Positions 44,133 to 52,761 of a stretch of DNA of 64,000 nucleotides are shown piece after piece. Location of the stretch: positions 62,001-126,000 of the forward strand of contig JALONL010000008.1 of the NCBI GenBank assembly GCA_025454955.1, given 5' to 3'. Position 1 is the first letter of the stretch, and every line of letters begins with the position of its first letter. Source of the stretch: Bacteroidia bacterium. Lineage in GTDB: Bacteria; Bacteroidota; Bacteroidia; Palsa-965. The notes beneath the pieces were generated by a model. It saw only the letters and a list, made by a program, of their open reading frames with translations. It had not been told where the DNA came from and did not search any database. Position numbers and translations under genes: made by a program.

Positions 44133-44529
44133 TTTTGGTGTGGGGCATTGGTGTGGAGCATTGGTGCCGGGCGCGACGCCTCGCGCCCTTACGGGAATCG
44201 GCGGGATCATTCCCGTTGGGGCGCGAGGTGTCGCGCCCCGCGAGGACGCCAGCACCATGCGTGAGATTCAGTGGTACACTCAGACGATATACTGACGAGA
44301 TATGATCCTGGGCTATGCTCGTGGCTGGGCGCGACGCCCCGCGAGGACGCCAGCATCATGCGTGAGGCTAAGTGGTACACTCAGACGATATACTGACGAG
44401 CTATGCTCCTGAGCTATGCTTGTGGGTTATGCTCGTGGGCTATACTGGCGGGCTAGGCTGGCGGGCTGGCGCGTAGGCTAGGCTGGTGGACTGGGCGCGT
44501 GGGCTGGACGCGAGGCCTCGCAGGAATAA
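44133..44529. repeat. GC-rich repeat block: long inverted repeat, 89-base direct repeat and short tandem units
   Basis: A long inverted repeat has 20-base arms at 44169-44188 and 44218-44238 (GGGCGCGACGCC... against ...GGTGTCGCGCCC, one mismatch) and encloses a smaller ACGGGAAT/ATTCCCGT hairpin. An 89-base segment at 44236-44324 recurs at 44337-44425 with fewer than ten differences. From ~44400 to 44515 degenerate units of about 10-15 bases (GGGCTATGCTCGTG, GGGCTATACTGGCG, GGCTAGGCTGGCG) follow. No gene is visible. Composition is much more GC-rich than its surroundings. Confidence 0.85.
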
Positions 44530-46584
44530 TCACTCGTTCATGATCCAGGCGTTAGCGTGGTACTTCTCATTTACCTCGCGCATGAGATTGGAGAGTGAGA
44601 TTTCGCCTCCAGCCTGTGCGATGACGATATAGATCATCCCGTTTTTGTTCTCCTGATGCGCTGCCGTATATCCCCGCTCCTGCCAGAGTTTGATGCTTCG
44701 CGCGGCATTTTCGGACGAGCGGAAAACGCCGGTGATAAGCTGTGGCGTGGCTGGAGCTGTCTTTTGCGCTGAGGTGCGCGATTGTATTTGCGGCGAAGCC
44801 GCGAGTTTATCAGTTCCTGCTGATTTCAGAGAGGATGCGGCTGATACTTTTACCGTATGTTTCGTGAGCGTGGGTGCCACCGCTATAGATTTTGATTTCT
44901 CAGCAGAGGGGGCTACTGCTTTCACCAACGGTTTTTCAGCAGATGCCATCTTTTTTCCTCCCGCATTTTCCCGCTTCTTTTCACCAGAAACTCCCGGACT
45001 ACCGGCTGTAGCCAAAACATCCTGAGAAACCGGAGCATTACCGGCAAGCAAAGAAGCAGGCGCATTGGCCTTACCTCCACCCAAACAATACAAATATCCA
45101 TCGCGCGAGGCCACATACACTTTACCACGATGCGTTACGGGTGTGGCCTCGAAAATGCCGGGCAATGACGAAAGCAGCCGAAAAATGCCTGTCTGATTGT
45201 ATTCAAATATTCGTATTCCATTATACCCGGCTGCCAGCAAACGGTTTTGCGAAAACAACGGGGTGGAAATAGACGCGCCGGTGTGTGTGCGAAATACAAG
45301 CTGCGGACAGGGAAACTGCGTGTGGCCGTCGGGGCCGGTGGTGGTGGTGTCGGTGCGGACTTTGTTCCACTCTACTACGCAAAGTTTGCCGTCGATGCCG
45401 GTGAATGCGGCGAGATAAGGATCATTCTCATTGCGATAGGTATCATTTACGGCCACACTGCCTACCACTCCACCTTTCCAGCCCGAGAAAACGGCATCGC
45501 CGGTGGGGAAAAACCAGTCCACACATTGCGCTGGAGCACGGCGCGGATTGAGTTTGAACACGCCTCCGCAGCCTGCAATGTATTGCTTCTCTACGGGCAC
45601 CAGCAAACAACTGTCGGCAGTAACTGCGGGTGTGCCGTCGAGGTCGGCACCGATGTAAAAGTCCCAGTCGATGCATTGTGTGCGCAGGTTGTAGCCAAAT
45701 ACATGTCCGGCTCCGGAAGCAATGTAGAGATGATCGCCAATGCGTACGGGCGAGGCTTCAGTGACCAGATTTCCGCCGTGCAGGGCGGCATCGCGGTCGT
45801 TGGAAAGCGGCAACTGCTGCACGATGGCTGGTGTGCGATATACATTGTCTTCGAAAGTATCGGCCCCGGTTTGCCCAGGCAGAAATTTTACGAAACTGGC
45901 ATTTTCCAAACCGAGGTAGGCCGTATCGCCCAACACCAGCGGCGAGGCATCGCAATCGCGGCTGTAGCTGGGGCCGTGGGCAATGTTCATGCGCCAAAGT
46001 TCGGCACCGGTGTAATACGACACCGCCCTGAAACTGTATGCCCGCGCACCATGCAGCCCCACACCTGCCCTGCTGCCCTGCATTACGGCAAGTTGCTGTA
46101 GTGTGTCAGTGGCCTGTGCATTTTGCCAGAGTGTGGCTGTGCCTTTTATCACATCGTCGAAGGCGTATTGCCAGAGCAACTGCCCGGTGGCTGCATCGAA
46201 CTTTTTCAACTGATGATCGAAACAGCCCTGCAGTATGCTCAAACGTCCGCCTTCACTCACCAGAAGCGGCTGGCCTGTCCATCCTGCGCCGTACCATTCT
46301 TCTTCGCCTTTTTCGCTGCTTACCACGGTGGTGCCTTTGCCCAGCCAGCAACGCCATATTACGCCCAGCGAATCGGGCAATGAATCGCCGTAGTAATTGC
46401 GTTTTTCATTGCCCAGAAAGGTAGCGTTGATAAGTTGAAGCCAGGGCTGCTTTTCGCCGGTATTGTTCAGAATACGTGGCTTCACATCGCCGCCTCCCGC
46501 TCCGGGCATCCAGAAAGCCTGCACCATTGCAAACAGCAATACAGCCGGAAATATTCTGAACAGGATGCGGGGTAATAAAGACAT
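44530..46584 (-). CDS. Exported beta-propeller protein with SPOR domain
   Basis: With the ATG at 46584 (MSLLPRILFRIFPAVLLFAM) the protein has 684 residues and a signal peptide. Residues ~80-510 form a PQQ-like beta-propeller with repeated blades (KKFDAATGQLLWQYAFDD, AVSYYTGAELWRMN, VFKLNPRRAPAQ, KVYVASRDGYLYCLGG). A Ser/Lys/Ala-rich linker follows (~520-610). The last ~75 residues are a SPOR domain (VFRSSENAARSIKLWQERGY, GMIYIVIAQAG), which in other proteins binds denuded peptidoglycan at division sites. It may be a periplasmic or surface sensor or assembly factor; no ligand can be named. Confidence 0.85.
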   Translation of the reverse strand: MSLLPRILFRIFPAVLLFAMVQAFWMPGAGGGDVKPRILNNTGEKQPWLQLINATFLGNEKRNYYGDSLPDSLGVIWRCWLGKGTTVVSSEKGEEEWYGAGWTGQPLLVSEGGRLSILQGCFDHQLKKFDAATGQLLWQYAFDDVIKGTATLWQNAQATDTLQQLAVMQGSRAGVGLHGARAYSFRAVSYYTGAELWRMNIAHGPSYSRDCDASPLVLGDTAYLGLENASFVKFLPGQTGADTFEDNVYRTPAIVQQLPLSNDRDAALHGGNLVTEASPVRIGDHLYIASGAGHVFGYNLRTQCIDWDFYIGADLDGTPAVTADSCLLVPVEKQYIAGCGGVFKLNPRRAPAQCVDWFFPTGDAVFSGWKGGVVGSVAVNDTYRNENDPYLAAFTGIDGKLCVVEWNKVRTDTTTTGPDGHTQFPCPQLVFRTHTGASISTPLFSQNRLLAAGYNGIRIFEYNQTGIFRLLSSLPGIFEATPVTHRGKVYVASRDGYLYCLGGGKANAPASLLAGNAPVSQDVLATAGSPGVSGEKKRENAGGKKMASAEKPLVKAVAPSAEKSKSIAVAPTLTKHTVKVSAASSLKSAGTDKLAASPQIQSRTSAQKTAPATPQLITGVFRSSENAARSIKLWQERGYTAAHQENKNGMIYIVIAQAGGEISLSNLMREVNEKYHANAWIMNE

Positions 46585-46631
46585 GTGTATTCGAATATAT
46601 ATATAATTCCGGTTCTTCAATGAGCAGTCAG

Positions 46632-47102
46632 CTACGAGGAATGCGGATAATTATCATTACTGCTTTTTTTCATCAGCATATTACCGCCAATAAAATCAAC
46701 CACAAACAACCACACAAAACCGCCTGTAAAACAGGCGATTAACCATAAAAGCATTTGCAAAAACTGCATAAAACTTATATCGGTAAAATCATACGCATTG
46801 AAAAGGTAAGTCAATATCATCACAAAAAATACCGATACCGGAACAATTACATTATCCCGATATTTCCTAAACCATAATACTTGCAAAACAAAAATACATA
46901 CCAGGTGAATAGCGGTAAACAAGGTAAACAGCGTAGACCCGGAGATAATTTCTGTTCCGCTAAACAACATCTCCGCCAAAAACAACACCGCACAAACCGC
47001 AGTAATCCGGTTAATGAGAGTACGCCTGTTTTTGAGAATAAACATGCACCAGAACGATGCACACAGACTCAGGTAAAAACTTAGTTTCAGCAGCAGCAAC
47101 AT
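46632..47102 (-). CDS. Small multi-pass membrane protein of unknown function
   Basis: The protein has 156 residues and about five predicted membrane helices (LLLLKLSFYLSLCASFWCMF, ITAVCAVLFLAEMLFSG, LFTLFTAIHLVCIFVLQVLW, VIVPVSVFFVMILTYLF, MLLWLIACFTGGFVWLFVV). The tail is short and polar. It lies 47 bases upstream of the propeller/SPOR gene on the same strand and may be co-transcribed. No family recognised. Confidence 0.72.
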   Translation of the reverse strand: MLLLLKLSFYLSLCASFWCMFILKNRRTLINRITAVCAVLFLAEMLFSGTEIISGSTLFTLFTAIHLVCIFVLQVLWFRKYRDNVIVPVSVFFVMILTYLFNAYDFTDISFMQFLQMLLWLIACFTGGFVWLFVVDFIGGNMLMKKSSNDNYPHSS

Positions 47103-47402
47103 CTTCAGAGAGGTTTCGGGGGATTAATCCGACTTAAAGATAATCTCTTGTTGCAATATAAACACCTTTTTATTCCGCCTCCTTCAACTCAAAGTATGTT
47201 CCTTGCGAACAATCAGGCACCCAGGTGAATTGTGTTAAATTCGCTTCACCTCTACAGGAAATTACACCCACGTATTTCTGCTTTCGATTACAGACAGGCA
47301 AAAAACTAAAGATTTCACGGCAGAAAACCCGCCGCATATGTAATTCTGCCAAACAAAATACCGCAACCGCCAAAGTCCGCCCGATTTTCTTATTTTCACC
47401 AC
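47103..47402. other. 300-base divergent intergenic region, nothing recognised
   Basis: AT-rich spacer between a minus-strand membrane protein gene and the plus-strand peptide transporter gene. It should hold both promoters, but no TTTG/TAnnTTTG pair at the right spacing was seen and no RNA gene is apparent. Confidence 0.4.
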
Positions 47403-49121
47403 ATGACAAATACAGCAAAGCTCAGACACCCTGCAGGACTTCCCTTTTTGTTCTTTTCCGAAATGTGGGAACGTTTCGGGTATTACCTGATGATTGGAAT
47501 TTTCACTCTTTACCTCGAAGCCCCGCAAAAAGAAGGTGGTTTTGGTATGGATCCAAAACAATCGGCCGATATCTACGGAACTTTTATTGCGCTTGTTTTC
47601 CTTACTCCTTTTCTCGGCGGACTTCTGGCCGACCGGGTTATTGGTTACCGCAAATCAATAGTCATTGGCGGATTGCTTATGGGTACCGGCTATTGTTTGC
47701 TGGCCATACAGGGGTTTGCCGCATTTTACCTTGCGCTGGTGCTGGTTATTCTGGGTAATGGATTTTTCAAACCCAACATATCCACCCTGCTTGGCAATTT
47801 ATACAACGAGCCAAAGTATGCGCCGCTGAAAGATTCGGGCTACAGCATTTTTTACATGGGTATTAATATTGGTGCGTGTATCTGCAATTTCTTTGCGGCC
47901 TCGCTGCGCAATCATTTTGGCTGGGGTGCGGCGTTTATTTGTGCGGGTGTGGGTATGTTTCTTGGCGTACTCATTTTCGTGGCGGGCAACCGTCATTACA
48001 AGCACGCCGATGTACTAAAGCCCGTGCAGCCCGGCGATTTGAGCATGATGCAGATTATGGGCACCACCATTTTTCCCGCCATACTTGCCGGTGTGCTGGG
48101 CTGGATGATTCCCGGCGATATTTTTGGCAGCGACTCCACCGACGCATTTCTTATCGGCGCACTTCCGGTAGTGGGTTTCTACATTACCACCTATGTGCGC
48201 AGCAACGAAAACGAAAAGAAACCCGTAGGTGCCATGCTGGCCATTTTTGCGGTGGTGGTAATTTTCTGGGCAGTGTTTAAACAAAACGGCACCGCACTCA
48301 CCACCTGGGCCAATAAATATACCGACCGCGAAATGCCCGCCGCAGTAGCCAAACCGCTCGACTGGCTGGGCTTTGCCAAGAAAGTAAGTTCGGAGCCCGA
48401 TACCATTGTGCTTACCGATGCGCAGTTTCGCAAGCAATACGAAAAAGATGCACAGGGAAAAACGGTAATGATTTATCCGAAAGATAAAAGCGGCAAGATT
48501 GATGCCACTGCGAAACCCAAACCCAAAGAAAAAATGGTGGTGGCCCAAAACTATTACTTCAAAAACATGCCGCCCGAAAAAATGCCGCCTCCCGGCCAAT
48601 CGGTAACTACGCTCAATACCGAAATCTTTCAATCGGTAAATCCGTTCTGGGTGGTGTTGCTTACGTTTCCGGTGGTGGCCGTTTTTGTGTGGTTGGGTAA
48701 ACGTAAAAAAGAGCCCAGCACGGCTTCTAAAATTACACTCGGACTTTTCATCAGTGCATTGTCCACATTAGTAATGGTAGCCGCTGTTTACGCAGGCAGC
48801 AACGGCGCAGTAAAAGTAAGTCCGTGGTGGCTCATTATGGCTTATGGCGTGGTTACTGTGGGCGAATTATGTCTCAGTCCGATGGGGCTTTCGCTGGTAT
48901 CGAAACTTAGTCCGGCACGTATTACGGCATTGATGATGGGCGGATGGTTTCTGGCCACTTCGCTGGGCAATAAACTTTCGGGCGTGCTGGCTTCCATGTG
49001 GGACAGTTACGAAAACAAGGCCTATTTCTTCCTTGTAAACTGCGGGCTGCTCATTTTGGCCACACTCATTATGCTTATTATGCTCAAACGGCTTAACGTC
49101 ATACTTAAAAAGTATTCGTGA
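47403..49121 (+). CDS. POT-family proton-coupled peptide transporter
   Basis: The protein has 572 residues. The family's proton-coupling motif ExxERFxYY is present as EMWERFGYY (~20-28). The major-facilitator loop GGLLADRVIGYRKSI and the POT motif GNGFFKPNISTLLGNLY follow, with about 12-14 membrane helices. A long soluble insertion (~315-400) is Lys/Pro-rich (KPKPKEKMVVAQNYYF, NMPPEKMPPPGQ), as in other Bacteroidota members. It imports di- and tripeptides at the inner membrane. It is a single gene. The region after the stop has two interleaved inverted repeats. Confidence 0.95.
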   Translation: MTNTAKLRHPAGLPFLFFSEMWERFGYYLMIGIFTLYLEAPQKEGGFGMDPKQSADIYGTFIALVFLTPFLGGLLADRVIGYRKSIVIGGLLMGTGYCLLAIQGFAAFYLALVLVILGNGFFKPNISTLLGNLYNEPKYAPLKDSGYSIFYMGINIGACICNFFAASLRNHFGWGAAFICAGVGMFLGVLIFVAGNRHYKHADVLKPVQPGDLSMMQIMGTTIFPAILAGVLGWMIPGDIFGSDSTDAFLIGALPVVGFYITTYVRSNENEKKPVGAMLAIFAVVVIFWAVFKQNGTALTTWANKYTDREMPAAVAKPLDWLGFAKKVSSEPDTIVLTDAQFRKQYEKDAQGKTVMIYPKDKSGKIDATAKPKPKEKMVVAQNYYFKNMPPEKMPPPGQSVTTLNTEIFQSVNPFWVVLLTFPVVAVFVWLGKRKKEPSTASKITLGLFISALSTLVMVAAVYAGSNGAVKVSPWWLIMAYGVVTVGELCLSPMGLSLVSKLSPARITALMMGGWFLATSLGNKLSGVLASMWDSYENKAYFFLVNCGLLILATLIMLIMLKRLNVILKKYS

Positions 49122-49194
49122 GACGCAACGAATAAGCATACACACAGAAAGGGAAGTAATGTATTGTAATCACGAATACCACTCATTGCTTCCC
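49112..49194. terminator. Two interleaved hairpins at the end of the peptide transporter gene
   Basis: Stem A pairs GTATTCGTGA (49112-49121, covering the stop) with TCACGAATAC (49170-49179). Stem B pairs GGGAAGTAATG (49151-49161) with CATTGCTTCCC (49184-49194, one G-T pair). The arms alternate, so the stems exclude each other or form a pseudoknot. Only a weak T-tract follows. Confidence 0.5.
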
Positions 49195-49255
49195 TGCTGT
49201 TTTACATTCCACTAAAACACCACTCTTTCCCTCACCCACTCACCACTCCCAAACC

Positions 49256-50404
49256 ATGCTCCGCGAACACGAAGTTCATATCCTTCTTGGCTGTGCCGAT
49301 GCCCGCGATCTTTCGCAATTGCATATCGATGCCATCAATACTGTAATTGCCCGGTTTCATAGCCGGCAAATTGATGTTGATTTTCACGTAATCCGCGCGG
49401 CGGGCTCGTTTGTTACACCCGATGTGGTGATGGATATAAAACGCACCATCGAACAGGAACTCCGGCACAGCAAAAATGCCAGCCGTCCGGTGCGCTTTTA
49501 TGTTCACATTCAAAGCCACGGCCACCTTACCGAAGATTCTTCCAAAGACTACATCAGCCATGTTCACCACCTGCACATTGAAGATGGCTCGCCGCTCAAT
49601 TGCGGTATGCTGGGTGCTTCGGCCGTGGCCATTGAAATTGAACAACTCCTGCTGGAAGAAAAACCCGAGTTTACCGTAAAAGGCAAAAGCTTTAAAGTAA
49701 ACACCTACGAAGACATACGCACTTTGCTGCGCACCGTTTACAACCACGACGGCTACCTGGCGGGCGACTGGATAAAAAGCATCGACCTGCTGCGCACGCA
49801 TCCTCGCAACCAGCGCACCATACTCGAACGCGCCATTAAACACGATCCCGATTTAAAAACGCTCGACATTGCCATTACCGCAGGCATTCAGGATTATGCC
49901 ATTCACTCGCTCATTCGTGTGGATGGCGGCGATCCGGCAGTTCCGTTCTGGGACGAAGTACAGGAATTTATCCGCAAACATGCCGGAAGCGAGCGCATGA
50001 GCAAGGAAATTCTGCTGCATCAGGCCGAGAAGCAGAAACCGCTGGCAGGATTGCTCTGCATGTCCGACCCGCGCATGTCGTCGCGCACGGCTGCGGCGCG
50101 TTTTTACCTCGGCATGAAAGGCATTGAACTGTACACCAGCGGCTACATGCCCAACATGATGTTTAACATGACCGGCAGCAATTTCGATTTACCGCTCACA
50201 CCTTTCGGGCCGTATGTAATTTGTGGTTTCTTCTACGCGGTAAAACATCTTCACCTCACCGATCAGATGGTGATGGGCTACGATGAAATTCAAACCGAGC
50301 GCATCGTGAAGAAAATAGAAAACGATCCGCTCATGAATATGATTGTAAAACACTTCGGCGTGAACCTGATTTCGATTAATCAGGTGGATGTACTGGCGCA
50401 GTAA
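49256..50404 (+). CDS. Divergent beta-carbonic-anhydrase-like protein
   Basis: The protein has 382 residues and is cytosolic. The N-terminal ~130 residues recall the beta-carbonic anhydrase core: LLGCADARD (Cys13, Asp15, Arg17, compare CxDxR), FHVIRAAGSFV (compare VIRNAGN) and FYVHIQSHGH (compare the strand ending in GHxxC). The second Cys of the zinc site is not at the expected place; Cys116 in PLNCGMLGASA is a candidate. Residues ~140-382 (KTLDIAITAGIQDYAIHSL, EIQTERIVKKIEN) match no family I know. It may be an enzyme of another kind on this fold. It is convergent with a membrane protein gene seven bases away. Confidence 0.7.
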   Translation: MLREHEVHILLGCADARDLSQLHIDAINTVIARFHSRQIDVDFHVIRAAGSFVTPDVVMDIKRTIEQELRHSKNASRPVRFYVHIQSHGHLTEDSSKDYISHVHHLHIEDGSPLNCGMLGASAVAIEIEQLLLEEKPEFTVKGKSFKVNTYEDIRTLLRTVYNHDGYLAGDWIKSIDLLRTHPRNQRTILERAIKHDPDLKTLDIAITAGIQDYAIHSLIRVDGGDPAVPFWDEVQEFIRKHAGSERMSKEILLHQAEKQKPLAGLLCMSDPRMSSRTAAARFYLGMKGIELYTSGYMPNMMFNMTGSNFDLPLTPFGPYVICGFFYAVKHLHLTDQMVMGYDEIQTERIVKKIENDPLMNMIVKHFGVNLISINQVDVLAQ

Positions 50405-50410
50405 TTGCGG

Positions 50411-50938
50411 TTACGTGGTTTCGGCTATTTCGGGGCGCTCGTTGTAAAAACGTGCGGCCTTGCCTTCGGGTATGGCCAGCACCCAGAAGAGATACACGGC
50501 CAGTGCCACATTTTGCACACACAGCAGCCAGCCGCCCCAGGCCATGCCGGTTACGTGCGCGGTATCGCGGAATACGCCGTGCTGGTAGGTAATCATGTAA
50601 TACGTATATGGCCCACCCAGAAAAAGCAGCAATGCCTGCAACTGCAAAAACGCCCGCACCGGAATGGCAAACGGCCGCATGATGCTGAACGATTCCCACA
50701 CAATAAAAAACGGCATCATCAGGAAGAAAATAATGCCTGCAATGCCTGCCGGATGTCCGTTGAAATTAAGCAGTGTGGAATAATTGTCGGAAACGGCCGC
50801 GCGCAGTTTCAGTGTTTCGGGCGAGAGGCCTTCGTACACACTGCTCACCGCATCGTTGCGAATGGGAATAAAGAGATAGGCAATTACCCAGAGAAAAGTT
50901 ACGGCGAGAAGTACGCGGCGTTGTGTGAGTGTGAGCAT
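50411..50938 (-). CDS. Small membrane protein of unknown function
   Basis: The protein has 175 residues and about four membrane helices (RRVLLAVTFLWVIAYLFIPI, AGIAGIIFFLMMPFFIVW, AFLQLQALLLFLGGPYTYY, GWLLCVQNVALAVYLFWVLA). A soluble loop after the first helix contains SVYEGLSPETLKLRAAV. The tail is short and polar. It is the last gene of the minus-strand group that begins with the MlaD-like gene at 55130. No family recognised. Confidence 0.72.
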   Translation of the reverse strand: MLTLTQRRVLLAVTFLWVIAYLFIPIRNDAVSSVYEGLSPETLKLRAAVSDNYSTLLNFNGHPAGIAGIIFFLMMPFFIVWESFSIMRPFAIPVRAFLQLQALLLFLGGPYTYYMITYQHGVFRDTAHVTGMAWGGWLLCVQNVALAVYLFWVLAIPEGKAARFYNERPEIAETT

Positions 50939-50995
50939 GAGTACAAGTTAATGCAAACACAACAAACAGCAACCGCAAAAGTTGGTGCGGCGAAA

Positions 50996-51487
50996 TTAAA
51001 CTGCCGGAATCAGCCTTGCGTGCCAGCTGTTGCCGGCGGGCACTTCCCAGGCCGTATTCATTTCCTGCACGGTTTGCACCAAATTGTTAAACACCGGCGT
51101 ATCGGCTGTTATGCGGCCTTCGGCGGCGAGTGCTTCAAACGCTGTCATTTTTACGGCCTCAATTTCGCCCTGTGCATTGCGGTAGGCCACCTGCATCCGG
51201 TCGAACAGCGGCACGCCGAGGTCTTTCTCCAGCTCCTGCATAAACCGCACCGATTTATCGATGCCGCAGCCGCTGGCTGCCGCCGCCTGCTCATCCACCG
51301 CCACTACCACAAAACGTTTGTGCAGCACCGTTACCGCCGCTTTCATTTTGCTGCCGTGCGAAGTCCAGTCGGCCAGAAATGCGGCCGACTTACCCAGCGC
51401 CGCTGCAATTTCCTCGTCACGCAATTCGCGCCCGGCCTGATAAATCCAAACCCGGCTGTGCGGCGGCATATCGTTAAAATGGTTCAT
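50996..51487 (-). CDS. Conserved Bacteroidota cytosolic protein of unknown function
   Basis: The protein has 163 residues, starting MNHFNDMPPHSRVWIYQAGR. Its pattern SRVWIYQAGRELRDEEI, then WTSHGSKMKAAVTVLHKRF, VVAVDEQAAAASGCGIDKSV and MQELEKDLGVPLFDRMQ is one I associate with a protein usually encoded next to Fe-S electron-transfer genes in Bacteroidota. Homologues are often labelled ABC transporter ATPase, but no Walker motif is present here and that label is not supported. It lies 26 bases after the CCG-domain Fe-S gene. Confidence 0.75.
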   Translation of the reverse strand: MNHFNDMPPHSRVWIYQAGRELRDEEIAAALGKSAAFLADWTSHGSKMKAAVTVLHKRFVVVAVDEQAAAASGCGIDKSVRFMQELEKDLGVPLFDRMQVAYRNAQGEIEAVKMTAFEALAAEGRITADTPVFNNLVQTVQEMNTAWEVPAGNSWHARLIPAV

Positions 51488-51513
51488 GCGAATAAACAGT
51501 TATGCAGCGTAAA

Positions 51514-52308
51514 TTATAAATCGTTGGCCTGAACAATGAGTTCGGCCACGTCGAGCACTTTGGTGTTGTCTTCCTTGTTGAAATGCTTCACGCCGTCGGT
51601 CATCATGGTCATACAAAACGGACAGCCCACAGCAATTACATCGGGCTGAAGTTCGAGGGCTTCCTCGCTGCGTTCCACGTTTACTTCCTTGTTTCCTTTT
51701 TCGGCTTCTTTAAACATTTGTGCCCCGCCTGCACCGCAGCAGAAACCGTTGGCACGGCTGCGTTTCATTTCGCTCAGTGCGGCATCGAGTTTTTCGATTA
51801 CACGGCGCGGAGCCTCGTATTCGCCATTGGCGCGGCCTAAGTAGCAGGGATCGTGAAAGGTAATTTTTTTGCCTTTAAATTCTCCGCCTTCCACTTTCAG
51901 TTTGCCGCTGTCAATAAGTTGCTGCACAAGCTGTGTGTGGTGAATTACCTCGTAGCTGCCGCCCAGTTCGGGGTATTCGTTTTTAATAGTGTTGAAACAG
52001 TGCGGGCAGCCTGTTACAATTTTGGTTACCCCGTAGCCATTAAGCACGGTAATATTGTTCATGGCCTGCATCTGAAACAGGAATTCGTTTCCGGCACGTT
52101 TGGCCGGATCGCCGGTGCAGGATTCTTCGGTGCCAAGCACGGCAAACTTCATTCCTACGTGGTTCAGAATGCGCACAATGGCTTTGGTAATTTTGCGGGC
52201 ACGGTCGTCGAAGCTGCCCGCGCAGCCTACCCAAAATAAAATCTCAGGAGTTTCGCCCCGGGCCGCGAAATCGGCCATTGTAGGCACATGCAGCGTTTCG
52301 TTTGCCAT
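51514..52308 (-). CDS. Fe-S (CCG-domain) heterodisulfide-reductase-like subunit
   Basis: The protein has 264 residues and two cysteine-rich CCG domains. The first has WVGCAGSFDDRAR, EESCTGDPAKRAGNE and TGCPHCFNT. The second has HDPCYLGRANGEY, NGFCCGAGGAQMF and VGCPFCMTMM. Such domains bind a non-cubane [4Fe-4S] cluster and carry redox reactions in heterodisulfide reductase, glycolate oxidase and lactate utilisation complexes. It probably acts with the membrane Fe-S protein encoded at 52762-54081 as one electron-transfer unit. The HAD gene between them is seven bases upstream. Confidence 0.93.
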   Translation of the reverse strand: MANETLHVPTMADFAARGETPEILFWVGCAGSFDDRARKITKAIVRILNHVGMKFAVLGTEESCTGDPAKRAGNEFLFQMQAMNNITVLNGYGVTKIVTGCPHCFNTIKNEYPELGGSYEVIHHTQLVQQLIDSGKLKVEGGEFKGKKITFHDPCYLGRANGEYEAPRRVIEKLDAALSEMKRSRANGFCCGAGGAQMFKEAEKGNKEVNVERSEEALELQPDVIAVGCPFCMTMMTDGVKHFNKEDNTKVLDVAELIVQANDL

Positions 52309-52314
52309 CTTCTT

Positions 52315-52740
52315 TTATTTTTCGAATACCTGAATGGTTACTTCCCGTTCGGTAAGATTGGTAAACTTACCTTCGTAACGTGTGGCGCGCACAATATGAT
52401 TATCAATCCAATGATAGTTGCCGCCGCGCGGTTTGCCCATAATCAGTCCGTGAAAACGGAATCCGTTTTTGAGCAGCCACTCTTCAGTGGCTTCACGATG
52501 TTCTTCGAGGCGCGAAGTGAAAAAGGTAATTACATGCCCTTCATCGTGCCATTGATTAATTGTTTCGAGGGCATCCGGAAAAAGTGCCGCATCGTGCATA
52601 CGCCACGGTTCTTCGTTGGGGATGTCTTCGCAAATGGTACCGTCAATATCAATGAGAAAGTTTTTGATATTTTCGGGAAGAACGGGGCTTATTTTTTTTC
52701 CGTTTTCTTCTGCTTCTACCAGCGGATAAATTGTTCCCAT
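52315..52740 (-). CDS. HAD-family phosphatase-like protein
   Basis: With the ATG at 52740 (MGTIYPLVEAEENGKKISP) the protein has 141 residues; a TTG two codons earlier is less likely. HAD motif I is NFLIDIDGTICED (~28-40). A motif II-like VITFFTSRLEEHREATEEWL and a motif III/IV-like GKPRGGNYHWIDNHIV follow. It is a small capless HAD, acting on an unknown phosphate ester or sugar phosphate. It is embedded between two Fe-S genes, which suggests co-expression. Confidence 0.85.
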   Translation of the reverse strand: MGTIYPLVEAEENGKKISPVLPENIKNFLIDIDGTICEDIPNEEPWRMHDAALFPDALETINQWHDEGHVITFFTSRLEEHREATEEWLLKNGFRFHGLIMGKPRGGNYHWIDNHIVRATRYEGKFTNLTEREVTIQVFEK

Positions 52741-52761
52741 TTTCAAATACGTTTAAATAAA

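Noticed and set aside
47170..47418. Minus-strand frame of 82 codons upstream of the peptide transporter
   Set aside because: It overlaps the transporter start and shows no domain; its end (TYFELKEAE) looks protein-like but support is too weak.
50996..51487. ABC transporter ATPase label for the 163-residue protein
   Set aside because: No Walker A, Walker B or signature motif is present.
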